A DNA stretch of 64,000 nt from Paguma larvata (taxonomy: Eukaryota; Chordata; Mammalia; Carnivora; Viverridae): contig JAINVK010001445.1 of the NCBI GenBank assembly GCA_030068075.1, positions 1,736,001-1,800,000 of the forward strand, written 5' to 3'. A program made the position numbers and the translations under genes. This document shows, piece by piece, positions 46,041 through 58,072 of the stretch. Position 1 is the first letter of the stretch; each line of letters begins with the position of its first letter. The notes below the pieces were generated by a model. The model saw only the letters and a program-made list of their open reading frames with translations, was not told where the DNA came from and ran no database searches.

Positions 46041-47540
46041 AGTAGGGGGACTACGGGCCAACATGGGCAGAGAGCCGACATGGCCAAGAGGACCAGGATG
46101 CCGAGGAATGTTAAGGAGCTCCAAGAAAAAAAAATGCACCGGGTGCAGTCTCTGCCTGACGAGGTAAGGGATAAAGTGAAACTATATTAGAATATAGGAA
46201 CTTTTTGAGAGACTTCCCATGGGAAACCCCCTAGTTCCCTCCCCAACCCCTGACTTCCTACAAAAGCGCTATATTTGAATTCTTCAATCACTAGGAGAGA
46301 AAGCAGGGATAACTCTAAACTATAAGCCTCTCCTTAAATTATTGCTGACCATCCAACAAAATTGCCTCGGTCCCCAGAACAAGGAACTTATGACCTTAAA
46401 GTGTGGGAACGAGTAGGAAAAACATTAAAGACCAGGCATTCTAAAGGGGCTAGTGTCCCCCACTAAGGTAATCCTCGTGTGGTCCATTGTCCACACTGCC
46501 CTTCACCCCTAGAGCTCGGACAATGTATATGAAGACGGAGAGTTATCTAAAAAGGAGAAAAAAACCTCGCTCCCTCTAAAATCAGACTGTGCCTCTGGCG
46601 CCTTTACAGCCAGAAGATACTCCTCCTCCCCAAAAGGCTGAGACGATAATCAAGCTTCAAAAAAACCTCATCAACCAGCTCTGATAAAGTCCTCACCTCT
46701 ATGCAAAAGTACATTAAAAAAGCCCGTAAGGCCGGTAAATTCCAGCTGTTTCCTGTTGTCAGAAAAAAATGGGTAATGCAGCTGTTAAGGCCTACTCTTT
46801 CCAAATGGTAAAAGAATTACAAAAATCAGTTCAGCTGTATGTCCATCACAGCCCTTTTATGACCGGTATTTTGGAAACTATGGCACTTATTCCATGTGTC
46901 CCTGGGACTGGGTTTGTATCATAAAAATCATCATTCCGACCTCAGCCCAATATGCTGTCTGTGCCGGAGAGTTTCATAATGCTTGTGATAATGCTGCTAT
47001 AAACATCAGGGTGCATGTACCTCCTCTGAATCTATATTTTTGTACTCTTTGGATAAATACCTAGTAGGGCAATTGCTGGATCATCAGATAGTTCTATTTT
47101 TAACCTTCTGAGGAACCTCATGCTATTTTCCAGAGTGGCTGCACCAGTTTGCCTTCCCACCAAGAGTGCAAGAGAGTTCTTCTTTCTCCACATCCCCGCC
47201 AACATCTATTATTTCTTGTGTTGTTAATTTTAGCCATTCTGACCAGTGTGTGGTGGTATCTCATTGTGGTTTTGATTTGTATTTCCTTGATGGTGAGTGA
47301 TGTTGAGCATCTGTTCATGTGTCTGTTAGCCATCTGGTTGTCTTCTTTGGAAAATTTTGTATTCATGTTTTCTGCACATTTTTTTTAACAGGGTTATTTG
47401 TTTTTTGGATGTTGAGTTTAATAAGTTCTTTATAGATTTTGGATACTAACACTTTATCAAATATGTCATTTGCAAATATCATGCCCCATTCAGTAGGGTG
47501 ACTTTCAGTAGGGTGATTATTTCCATTGTTGTGCAAAGCT

Positions 47541-47584
<44 letters not shown>

Positions 47585-47793
47585 TTATTTTTGAGAGAGG
47601 ACACAAGTAGGGGAGGGACAGAGAGAATGGGGGAGAGAGAGAGAGAGAGACAGACCGACAGACAGAGTCCCAAGCAGGCTCCACACCATCAGCATGGAGC
47701 CCTACATTGGCTCAAATTCACAAACCATGAGATCATGACCTGAGCCAAAATTAAGAGTCGGACCCTTAACTGACTGAGACATCTGGGTACCCC
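47541..47793 (-). mobile_element. Carnivore SINE with (TATC)n microsatellite in its tail
   Basis: Reverse copy. The A-tail complement has become about ten TATC units (47541-47583). GAGAGAGAGAGAGACAGACC core; ends GACATCTGGGTACCCC. Confidence 0.9.
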
Positions 47794-49394
47794 AAAGAAA
47801 GCTTTTTATTTTTTTATTTTGATGAAGATCCAATAGTTCATTTTTGCTTTTGTTTCCCTTGAGAAGTGTCTAGTAGGAAACTCTACCAGTCAAGGTCAAA
47901 GAGATGGATGCCGTTGTTCTCTAGGATTTTGATGGTTTCCTGTCTCACATTTAGGTCTTGCATCCATTTTTTTTTTGTATGGTGTAAGAAAGTGGTCTGT
48001 TTTCATTCTTCTGCATGTTTTAGTCCAGTTTTCCCAACACCAATGTTGAAGAGACTATCTTTTTCCATTGGATATTCTTTCTTGCCTTTTTGAAGATTAG
48101 TTGACCATATAGGTGTGTATCTATTTCTGGGTTTTCTATTTTGTTCTACTGATCTATGTGTCTGGTTTTGTAACAATATTATACCATTTTGATGACTACA
48201 GCTTTGTAATATAGCTGGAAGTTGGGAATCATGATACCTCCAGCTTTGCTTTTCCCTTTCCAGGATTGCTTTGACCGGTTGGGGTCCTTTATGGTTCATA
48301 CAAATTTTAGGATTGTTTGTTCAAGCTCTGTGAAAAACGCTGGTAGTATTTTGATAGGGATTTCATTAAATACGTAGATTGTTTTGGGTATTATAGACAT
48401 TTTAAAAGTATTTGTTCCTCCTATCCATGAGCATGGAATGTTTTTCTATTTCTTAGTGTTCTCTTGAATTACTGTCATAATATTCTGTAGTTTTCAGAGT
48501 ACAGATCTTTTACCTCTCCGCTCAAGTATATTCCTAGGTATCTTTTGTTTCTTGGTGCAATTGTAAATGGGATGGATTCTTTTATTTCTTTTTTTCTGCT
48601 GCTTCATTATTGGTGTATAAAAATGCAACAAATTTCTGTATGTTGATTTTATATCCTACAACTTTGCTGAATTCGTGTAGAAATCTAACAATTTTTTGTG
48701 GAATCCTTTGGGTTTTCTATATAGAGTATCATGTCATCTGCAAATAGTGAATGTTTGATTTCTTTCTTGATTATTTGGATGCCTTTTATTTATTTCTGTT
48801 GTCCAATTTCTGAGACCAAGACTTCCACTACTAAGTGAAATAGTAACAGTGAAAGTGGACATGCTTGTCTTGTTACTGACTATAGAGGAAAATCTCCCAG
48901 TCTTTCCCCATTAAGGATATTAGCTGTGGGTCTTTCGTATATGGCCTTTATGATGTTGAGGTATGTTCCTTCTATCCCTACTTATTGAGGGTTTTTATCA
49001 AGAATAGATGGTGTATTTTGTCAGATGCATTTTCTGCATCTATTGAGAGGATTGTATGGTTCTTACCCTTTCTTTTATTAATGTGGTGTATCAGGTTGAT
49101 CGATTTATTGATATTGAACCAGCCCTGCAATCCAGGAATAAATCCTACTTGATCATGAATGATTCTTTTAATGTACTGTTGGATTCAATTAGCTAGTATC
49201 ATGCTGAAATTTTTTGCATTCCTGCTTTTAAGAGATATTGGCCTGTAATTCTCTATTTTACTTTGATCTTTGTCTGGTTTTGGAATCAAGATAATGCTAG
49301 CCCTGTGGAATGAGTTTGGAAGATTTCCTTCCATTTCTATTTTTTTGAAACAGTTCAAAAATAGGTATTAACTCTTTTTTATATATCTGGTTGA

Positions 49395-49605
49395 GGGGCT
49401 CCTGGCTAGTTCAGTCGGTTAAGCGTCCAACTTTGTTCAGGTTATGATCTCGCAGTTCATGGGTTTGAGCCCCACGTTGGGCTCTGTGCTGACAGTTCAG
49501 AGCCTGAAGTCTGCATCAGATTCTGTGTCTCCCTCTCTCTCTACCCCTCCCCTGCTTATGCTCTGTCTCTCTCTGTCTCAAAAATAAATTAACACTAAGA
49601 AATTT
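49395..49605 (+). mobile_element. Carnivore tRNA-Lys SINE nested in L1
   Basis: GGGGCTCCTGGCTAGTTCAG head to CAAAAATAAATTAAC tail. Flanks TCTGGTTGA / TCTGATTGA. Confidence 0.9.
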
Positions 49606-50840
49606 TTTTTAATGTCTGATTGAATCCCCCCTGGGAAGCTCTCTGTCCCTAAACTTTTTTGGTTGTCAGAGGATTTTTTATTACTGATGCAATTTTATTT
49701 ACTGGTTATGGGTCTGTTCAAATATTCTACCTCTTTCTGTTTCAGTTTTGGTAGTCTGTATGTTTCTAGGAATTTGTTCATTTCTTCCAGATTACCCAGT
49801 TTTATTGGCATATAATTTTTCATAGGATTCTTTTATAATTGTTTGTATTTCTGTGGTATTTGTTGTGATCTCTCCTCTTTCATTTGTTGATTTTATTTAT
49901 TTGGGTCCTTTCTCTTTTCTTTTTGATAAGTCTGGCTAGGGGTTTATCAATTTTATATATCCTCTTAAAGAACCAGCCCTTAGTTTTACTGATCTGTTCT
50001 TCTTTTGGTGTTGTTGTCATTTTTATTGTTGTTATCGTTTCTTTATAGTTTATTTCTGCTCTAATCTTTATTATTTCCCTTATTCTGCTGGCTGCAGGCT
50101 TTATTTGCTTTTCCTTTTGTAGTTGTTTTAGGTGTAAGATTAGGTTGTGTATTTGAGATTCTTCTTGCTTCGTGAGGTAGGCCTGTATTGCAATACATTT
50201 CCCTGTTAGGACAGCCTTTGCTACATCCCAAAGGTTTTGGACTGCTGTGTTTCTTTTTCCTTGGCTTCCATCTACTTTTTAAATTTCCTCTTTAACTTCC
50301 TGGTTAATCCATTCATTCTTTAGTAGGATGTCCTTTAACCTCCATGTATTCAAGGGCTTTCCAAAAAAATTGTGTGTGTGTGTGTGGTTGACTTCAAGTT
50401 TCATAGCATTGTGTGCTGAAAATATGCATGGTATATCTTGATCCTTTTGAATGTTGAGAGTTGACTTGTGACCCAGTATGTGATGTATTCTGGATAATAT
50501 TCTAAGTTCACTGAAAAAGAATGTGTATTCTGATGCTTTAGGATGAAATGTTGTAAATATATCTGTTAAGTCCATCTGATCCAGTGTGTCATTGTCTCCT
50601 TGAGGATTTTCTACTTCGATGGTGTGTCCATTGCTGTAAGTCAGGTGTTAAAGTGCCCTACTATTATGCTATTATTATCAATGAGTTTATGTTGGTTATT
50701 AATTGATTTATATATTTGGGTGCTCTAAGTTGTGGGCATAAATATTTATAATTGTTAGATCTTCTCGATGGATAGACACTTTAATTATGATATAATGCCC
50801 TTCTTCATCTCTTGTTAGTCTTAGTTCTAAAATCAAGTTT

Positions 50841-51045
50841 GGGGCACCTGGGCAGTTCAGTCGGTTAAGCAGCCAACTCTTGATTTCAGCTCAGGTCATG
50901 GTCTCATGGTTTGTGAGTTCGACCTCTGCATCAGTCTCTGCACTGACACTGTGAAGCCTGCTTGGGATTCTCTCACTCTCTCCCTCTCTCTCTGCCCCTC
51001 CTTGTTTTCACCTCCCCTCAAAAATAAATAAATAAACTTAAAAAA
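50841..51045 (+). mobile_element. Carnivore tRNA-Lys SINE nested in L1
   Basis: GGGGCACCTGGGCAGTTCAG head to AAATAAATAAATAAAC tail. Only about 34 bp before the next SINE in the same orientation. Confidence 0.9.
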
Positions 51046-51078
51046 ATTGTTTTAAATAAAATAAAATCTAGTTTGTTT

Positions 51079-51275
51079 GGGTTGGCTGAGTGGCTAAGTT
51101 GGTTAAGCACCCAACTTTTGATTTTGGCTCAGGTCATGATCTTACAGTTTGTGAGATCAAGCCTCACACTGGGCTCTATGCTGATAATTTGGAATTCTCT
51201 CTCTCCCTCTCTCTCTGAGCCTCCTCCACTTGCTCTCTCTCTCTCTCTCAAAGTAAACATTTATTTTTTAAAAAT
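51079..51275 (+). mobile_element. Carnivore tRNA-Lys SINE nested in L1
   Basis: GGGTTGGCTGAGTGGCTAAG head, CTCTCTCTCTCTCTC core, tail AAAGTAAACATTTATT. ATAAAATCTAGTTT / ATAAAATCTAATTT flank it. Confidence 0.88.
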
Positions 51276-53039
51276 AAGATAAAATAAAATCTAATTTATC
51301 TGATATAAGTATGGCTACCCTGGCTTTCCTTTGATGTCTATTAACATGATAAATGGTTCTCTATCCTTTCATGTTCAATCTGCATGTGTCTTTAGGTCTA
51401 AAATGAGTCTCTTGTAGGCAGCTTTTTAGATGGGTCTTTTTTCATTATTATTATTCTTTATGATACCTTATGTCTTGATTAGAGCATTTATTCGATTTAC
51501 ATTCAGACTGATTGTTGATAGATATGAAAATAGTGCCATTGGATTACCGGTAAAGTTACTGTTTTTTTTAGGTTTTCTTGGTTCCTTTCTGGTCTTTGTT
51601 ACTTTTGGTCTGTTTTTCCCACTCAAAGAGTGCCCTTTAATATTTTTTGGCAGGGCTGCTTTAATGGTCATGAACTCCTTTAGTTTTTGTTTATCTGGTA
51701 AACTCTTTATCTGTCCTTCTGTTATGAATGACAGCCTTGCTGGATAAAGTTTTCTTGGCTTCTTATTTTTCCCACTCATCACAAAGAATATATCATGCAC
51801 TCCCTTCTGGACTGCCACGTTTCTGTGGATAGATCAGCTATGAACCTGATCTAAGGACTTTTTTCTCTTGCTGCTTTTGGATTCTTTCTTTGTCTATGTA
51901 TTTTGTGAATTTGACTATGATATGTTTAGATGATGGCCAGCTTTTGTTGATTTAATGGGATTTCTGTGCTTCTTAGGTTTTTATGTCTGTGTCCTTCTCC
52001 AGATTAGGGAAGTTTTCAGCCCAAATTTGCTCAAATAAACCTTCTGAAGCTTTTTCTTTCTCTTCATCTTTTGAGACTCTTATGATACAAATGTTATCAT
52101 GCCTTAAGGCATGGTTGAACCCCTGAGTCTACATTTATGATCTAATATTGTTCTTTCCCTCTTATTTTCAGCTTCATTATTTTCCATATTATTAATATCA
52201 CTTATTCATTTTCCTGACTCATCTATTCTCTTCGTCATTGTATCTATTCAGGTTTGCATCTGGTTACAGCATTTTTAATTTTGGCCTGGCTAGTTTTTAG
52301 GTTTTTTATCTCCGCAGTAAGGGATTCTATAGTATCTTGTATAATTTTTCAAGCCCAGCTAGTATCCTTATAAATGTTATTTTAAATTCTAATTCAGACA
52401 TCTTACTCATATCTGTATTGATTAAATCCCTGGCCATCACTTCTTCCTATTCCGTCTTTTGGGGTGAATTCTTCCATCTCGTCATTTTGTCAGGTAACTA
52501 TTTTTTTGTTAATAAAGGCTCTTGTATTCCTGCTTCTGAGAGTAATTCCTATATTAAGAAGAGGTCCCAAACAAACAAACACACAAATAAAACTAAAGAG
52601 AAGCTAGATCCTATGTGTGTTTTGGTCTGCTTGATAAAAGAAGCTAGATCGAAAAAAAAAAAAAAGAAAGAACAAAAAAGATAAAAAGGAAGTTATTTCG
52701 TTATATCCTAGGTGTGTTTTGCTCTGCTTATTAAAAGGAACTAAATCAAAAGTATAAAAAATATTTTTTAAAAATAATAATAAATTAAAAATATGTTAAA
52801 AAATCGAAACTTTTTTTTCCTATATCCCATAAAAAAAAAGTAAAGGATGAGCCAAATCTCTCAAAACAGTCACCAAGCCCCTTCTTTGTATGTCCTGGAG
52901 AGGAGTAGTAACTTCTTTGGTGTGGAGGGCTGGAGGGATTCCCTGTATTTGTTTTCTGCCTTAACTGCTACCTCAGCGCAATCTGAGACTTGAAGAGTTC
53001 CATTTTATCATCCATAGCAAAAGATAGGATTAAATTTGA

Positions 53040-53900
53040 GTGTTTTGTAGCTTTATCTCTGTTGAGTTACAGAGTTTACAGCCTGATGAAACTGCCAATT
53101 CTTTTTCACATGTGAACTTCCTACGTCGCCCCCGTCGTCGTCGTCGGGATCCAGGTGGAGATTGTATTTACCCTCATGACTTTTATTTTTCCTGGACTCT
53201 AGTTGGCACCCTAGCCTCCTTCCTATCTCTTGCCTTGGGAAAAGCCAAATCTAATATTTCTGTGCTTTCTGAGCTCTCAATATCTTCTGTCCAAATAGAA
53301 AAACCACCTTCCACTCCCCTCTACAACAAGGGAAGAGCCAAATTGCTACAACATTGCATCAACCCAGTGCTCTGATATCCTGAGGACAGATCTGAAGTGG
53401 AGAAGGATCACTCCGAAGGCAGTTTATGCTCTAAATTTCACGTGACCCACATGCACCATTATCCCTGTTCAGGGCCAATATTTGCACAAATCTTTCCCCC
53501 TTGGCCTCCCCTTTGCCCCCTGGTAATCAGTGGGTGGTGCCTGCGCCCTGCGGCCAATCATACCCAAGTGTGGCCCCGAGCCCTCTGTGATGGCATTGGG
53601 CAGGGCACAAGCATATATAAGAGGTGCATGGCTGTGTTTTTGTGGTTGGTGAAGCCACCCATGCTGCGTGTGGAGACCTTGGCTCCAGATCCAGGAGGGC
53701 TGGGGACATGAAGATGAAGGAAACTGGCAGTCAGAGACTCAATGTCTGTAATGTTACAGCATCAGGGATGCTTGCTGGCACTGCAGTGGGATGCAGCAGG
53801 ACTCAGGACACCTGGTGTGGGGTGACATTGTGTTCCAGGTGCTGAAGCAACATCAATGCAAAGATGCCATGTTCTGCTACCCATGGTGCTGGAGAACCTC
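53040..53900 (+). promoter_or_regulatory. Promoter-like block with CCAAT and TATA, probably LTR-derived
   Basis: Next to the L1 5' end: CpG-rich GTCGTCGTCGTCGG at about 53125, CGGCCAATCATACCC at 53550 and CATATATAAGAGG at 53610, spaced as in a class II promoter or LTR U3. No clear downstream frame or splice site. Family not identified. Confidence 0.35.
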
Positions 53901-54119
53901 TGCTACCATTTCCCCTGTGAGGTAACCCACTCAGACAGGAGGGCACTGATTCGAGGTCTGGGTCCTAGAACCGTGCTTAGTGCCCTTGCATTCCAGTTCC
54001 AGGTGTGTGGCAGGTAGTCTTGCCAGGTGAACTGAGGAGTCCCCAGGCACTGCAGCTTCTACCCAGCCAGACCTGAAGGAGTCAGGGAAGGTTCTGGTCT
54101 TGTCAGGAGAGGGAAGTCT

Positions 54120-54690
54120 ACAGACAGCTGATGAGTAACGCTAGTGAGAAAAGTTTATTAAAGCGAAAATTACGCTCTGGATATATGAGAGCCAGAGGGA
54201 GAATGGGAGGGTGCTGGAGTGAGCTGCACACCGTGGGGGGTGGGTTTCTATCTTTGACAGTTGTTAACGAGGAGGAAGAATATTTATTACTTGGAGCAGG
54301 AAGCTGGGTTTCCTACTTCTTCTTAATTTGATCAGGGGGCTCCTGTCATGGCATGTGCCATCATGTGCCTGTCTAGTTTGATCTGACCTCTTGTGGGGTG
54401 GTGCTGCCACGACAGGGCTCTGACCTTCCCACTAGCTAGCATGACTTCCTCATTGCTGATCTCCAAGTATCCTGTTAGAACCAAACTAACTGCCTCCTAT
54501 AACAGTGAGTTGCCCTCCTTCACCCTTCGGTTAGTTTGGAGGCCTGGGTCCTGTGGGGCGGCCTCCCCGATGTGGTGTGGAGTGCTTGCAGAAAGACTTA
54601 CAGATATTCTCATTTATCATCCAGGCTGTAGCAGAGATCCCTGCACCTAGACCTTGGGCATGTTGCTGATAGTATTTCCAGGGTAAATGC
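54120..54690 (-). repeat. Probable ERV1-type LTR
   Basis: On the minus strand CTTTAATAAACTTTTCTCAC (near 54139-54158) is a typical R-region poly(A) block, followed by a CT-rich U5-like end toward 54100. Upstream (54300-54500) is U3-like. Boundaries unknown. Confidence 0.45.
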
Positions 54691-54699
54691 CTAAGAAAG

Positions 54700-57058
54700 A
54701 AAGCAGGAAATATTTTGTAGGCAGAGAAGTCGCTGGTACAGGAAAAATTCCAACAGGCAAGAGAGGTTATAATCTAAGAACCCCCTACTACTCCTGCTGC
54801 CTCACCCCCTGTTGAAGACAGAAATAAAGGAAAGTCTGAATTGCTCTCAATAGGACCTGGCTTCTTGTCTTCTGCTTTGTGAGGTGGAGGTCTTCACTGG
54901 GGAGGAGTGAGGAGTGAGGAGAGCTTAAAGATGGGGTTTCTTCTATAGAGGAAGTGCTCTGTTTCCTCCCCTCTCTACTTCCTCCGCTTCTTCGCCAGTT
55001 CAGTATCTCTCCTCTTAGTCATCTCCATCCCCTGTACCAGACCTTTGTGCTGTTGCCACTGTGTGCTTTCAAATAAAGAGATGAGGTGAAGAACCCAGAA
55101 GGGCAAGTAGAGATTGCTGACAAAACACTGGTCACCTAAGCCAGACCATATTTGAATGGTTCCCAAAATGAACTGATTATCCTTGCTTCCACTTACCAGA
55201 ACCCAGTGTATCTTGATCTCCCTGGACTTTCCATTCAACTAGTGAGAACCAGTTGCTCCTTTCACCATTGAGAACTGGGAAATATGGTTGGAATTACTTC
55301 TTTGGCAGTTTTCATTTTACTCTCCTGAGGAGCACCTAAAACACCTTGTGGCTAAATTTCCCATTTGGAACCCTGAGCAGAGACTTCAGTCTGCTGAATT
55401 AATGATTGGGCTTCATGCCCCACTGTGGGAGGCATTTTAAAGGCTACTATAGGACTCTTTTTGTAACCTGACTATCTAGACCTCTTGAGTACCCACTCCC
55501 TGCCAACACCATACATTGGGGCCTAGGAGATGGCAGATATCTGTGAGAGTCTTCTAGGACCTCCAAGTCCTCCACTAGCTGAAGATTTGGGCCTTGCTGA
55601 CCTATGAAAGCTCAATATTGGGGAATTTTTGTCTTGAGAAATGGAAGGATGGAAAAGGGGGAAATTGAAAGAGAAGAGAAACAACAAAGAAGTTTGAGGG
55701 AAGGACCCCAAAGCACTAAGGAAACATAGGGCAAAAGGTCCAGGAGCAGGAAGAAAAGACCCCCTCTAAATCCAAATCAGATGACTCTGTCCATTATTGT
55801 TCCATCCTCCACCCCACAACTCTTACTCATGCCCTGGCCTAGTCCTACCTCCTTCTCAGCCTACTACTACTTCTTGTCCTACCTATCCTGTCCCCTCAAC
55901 TCAACTCCCTACAATAAGTTAAAAAAACCTGTTACTGCAAGTCCAAGGACATCGTTATCTCATACATGTGCAATTACTTCCAGGAGGTGAAATAGAGCAA
56001 GAAGGCAGCCCAGCAGTGCTACAGCCAGATCTAGGGACAGAGTCTATAAAGAATTTAAATACAAAAATCAAATAAATCAGTATGCTTTTTATTACCACCA
56101 TACCCTGTCAATCATAAACAATGTCAGTGAAGAAACACTTCTCCCAGGTAAAATGTTTTGGTAGTCTAAGTTCTAAATATTGTAGACTTACAGTTGAATT
56201 AGTCTGTCAAGGTCTTTATGCTTCAATTGGTACATTTTTATTATTTATCCTTTAGTAAACCCTCTATATGGAAATTAATTTGGAGAACTCCCATTACCGT
56301 GTTGGCTCTAGACATAAGTCCACTCAGCTACACATGCTTACTTCCAAGGTAACTTCCCGACAGTTCGGTTTTATATGAGTTCACTTTGGGCACAGCATCT
56401 CCATGGCCTAAGGCACCACATATACTTATGTTAAACAGTGAATTTGAAACAAACTATAGCACAGTGGCTGTAAAATGGAGAATCAACTTGAGTTAATCAA
56501 TTCTGTCATTTTACACAGGTACTTGCATGGAAGCTAACACAGTAAAAGAAAATGTGAACTTCACAGTGTAATGTATTTGTTTGGTAAGCACACATTTTAG
56601 TTTATGCATGAAATGTTTTACTGAATTTGAACTTTTTTTAATGGAAAAATATAGAATAAATTAATCTAGAAAATAAAACAGTTCAGTTGTATTTTTAGTC
56701 AAATCTCATCTTCTTTAAAGTCTCCACCAGTCCTGCCCAGGCAATTCTGAAAGCTGTGTCTGTTTGCTACCTGGAAACATTTCAGCATCTCTCACAGACT
56801 GCTATAGATATTTCCTGCATCTTGCTCTGTAACACCACTTGTCTTTCCCGTTGATTTCTTCTGGTCAACAATGGACCCCACTGGGATTGCAGTCTGCCAC
56901 CTGTCACTGACCCACTCCATCTCTCTCCTCTCATCGTTTCTTACCCAACTTCCAGCTCCTTACCCAACTACCATCATAGTCACTCTTCTAGCATTACACC
57001 CTTATGTCCTTGCTCCCTCTTCCTGAGTCTCAATCACTTGAAAAGGAGCTTTCACTAC
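54700..57058. other. Unassigned intergenic sequence
   Basis: About 2.3 kb in which I recognise no gene, no splice-supported exon and no clear repeat. Frames are short. Base composition is ordinary AT-rich intergenic. Confidence 0.45.
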
Positions 57059-58072
57059 TGCCGGGGTCCAGTTCCTGTGAATCTAGAGGTCCACGAAGGA
57101 CAGACGGTCAGGCGAAAGGAAATGAGAGAGCTACGAGAGAGATAGAGTCTGATGACCAAGCAGGCAGCCCTGGCAATTCTGGCATCTCTCCCTGCTGGTC
57201 TCAGTGTCTTTATTTTCAAAGGTAGTGAGTGACATTACATCAGTGACAAGGCATTCTTAACAACATGCATTGTTGCCTCAAGACCCATGTTAGTCATCTA
57301 TAGGTAGATTAGGAGTCATTCTATCCATAATCGTAAGAGCTCATGTCTATCTATTCTTTTATGGTAGCTTTTGCAAGAGTATTTTGTTATTGCCTTTTTA
57401 TTATAAGGGAGCATGGGGATGAGAACTTTAAAAGCATATGTGAAATGTTAACCTCAGAGAGGTGCTCAATATTTGCTGCTGATCAATGAAGATATGTGTA
57501 GCTACTTTAGTTTGTACCTTATCTATAAACCGTGCTTCTAACTTTTGGGCTAAACTAACCTCCAGAGAAGGTCCTAAGTCTCTTTACGATCTCTCCTATC
57601 AGTCTGTTAATCAAATGCTGAGAGAAGCTTTACAGAGATGTGCCTTGAGGTTTTATGATGGGGCTGAGGGGATGATTAAACACAATGCAATACATGCAGG
57701 GAATATCTAGTTTGGTTCAAGGAGTCTTGGGGCCTAATGTCTACTAATTTCTAGCCAACTCATGACTGCTATTCTATATAATCAATTTGTGTAGCCTATC
57801 CCCAAGAGGAAACTTTGAGGTTACTTCTGGCCAGGTTTCTCTCATTCAGATTTTATCCAAGACATTGCACTCCAGGTCCCCTTTTCCATGTGCCATAAAA
57901 CCAAAGAGCATTATATCCCTGGGGCCAATGAGAGCAGTTCAAGAAATCTAAGCCTGAAAGATTATTTAGAAGGAGGTAAGACTAGGCACCAGTCTGGCTA
58001 GCGGGAGCTTTGCTTCAACCTTTTCCACACAGGGAGGGGTCTCAACCTGCAAGCCCAAAATGGCTCCCAACA
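57059..58072 (-). repeat. Solo LTR, class II (ERVK-like), 1014 bp
   Basis: On the minus strand it opens TGTTGGGAGCCATTTTGGGC and closes CTGGACCCCGGCA. Near the end it has GAAAATAAAGACACTGAG, the poly(A) signal with CT/GA-rich U5 seen in betaretrovirus-like LTRs. The flanks are CACTAC (before 57059) and TGCTAC (after 58072), a plausible 6-bp target duplication with two transitions. No internal proviral sequence adjoins it. Confidence 0.75.

Larger units (their letters stand above)
45208..46985 (+). mobile_element. Endogenous retrovirus fragment: 5' LTR, tRNA-Trp-type primer site, leader/gag-like remnant
   Basis: Inserted in the L1 3' part, whose sequence resumes on both sides. The LTR (about 45209-46020) starts TGGGGGATAGGC and ends TATGACA; two bases later the primer-binding site TGGTGACCCCGACATGAT begins. 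About 0.95 kb of leader and gag-like sequence follows, with no long frame; no pol, env or 3' LTR is present. Trp primer use is known for HERV-W-like class I elements. Highly decayed. Confidence 0.75.
44731..53000 (-). mobile_element. L1 LINE, antisense, near full length, multiply interrupted
   Basis: L1 3' UTR at 44731-45207 (GAGTGAAATCATATGG), ORF2 from about 46991 to 51430, the ORF1/ORF2 junction near 51430-51820 and 5' sequence to about 53000. A retroviral fragment (45208-46985) and four SINEs (47541, 49395, 50841, 51079) interrupt it. The frames carry many stops, so it is inactive. Confidence 0.85.
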
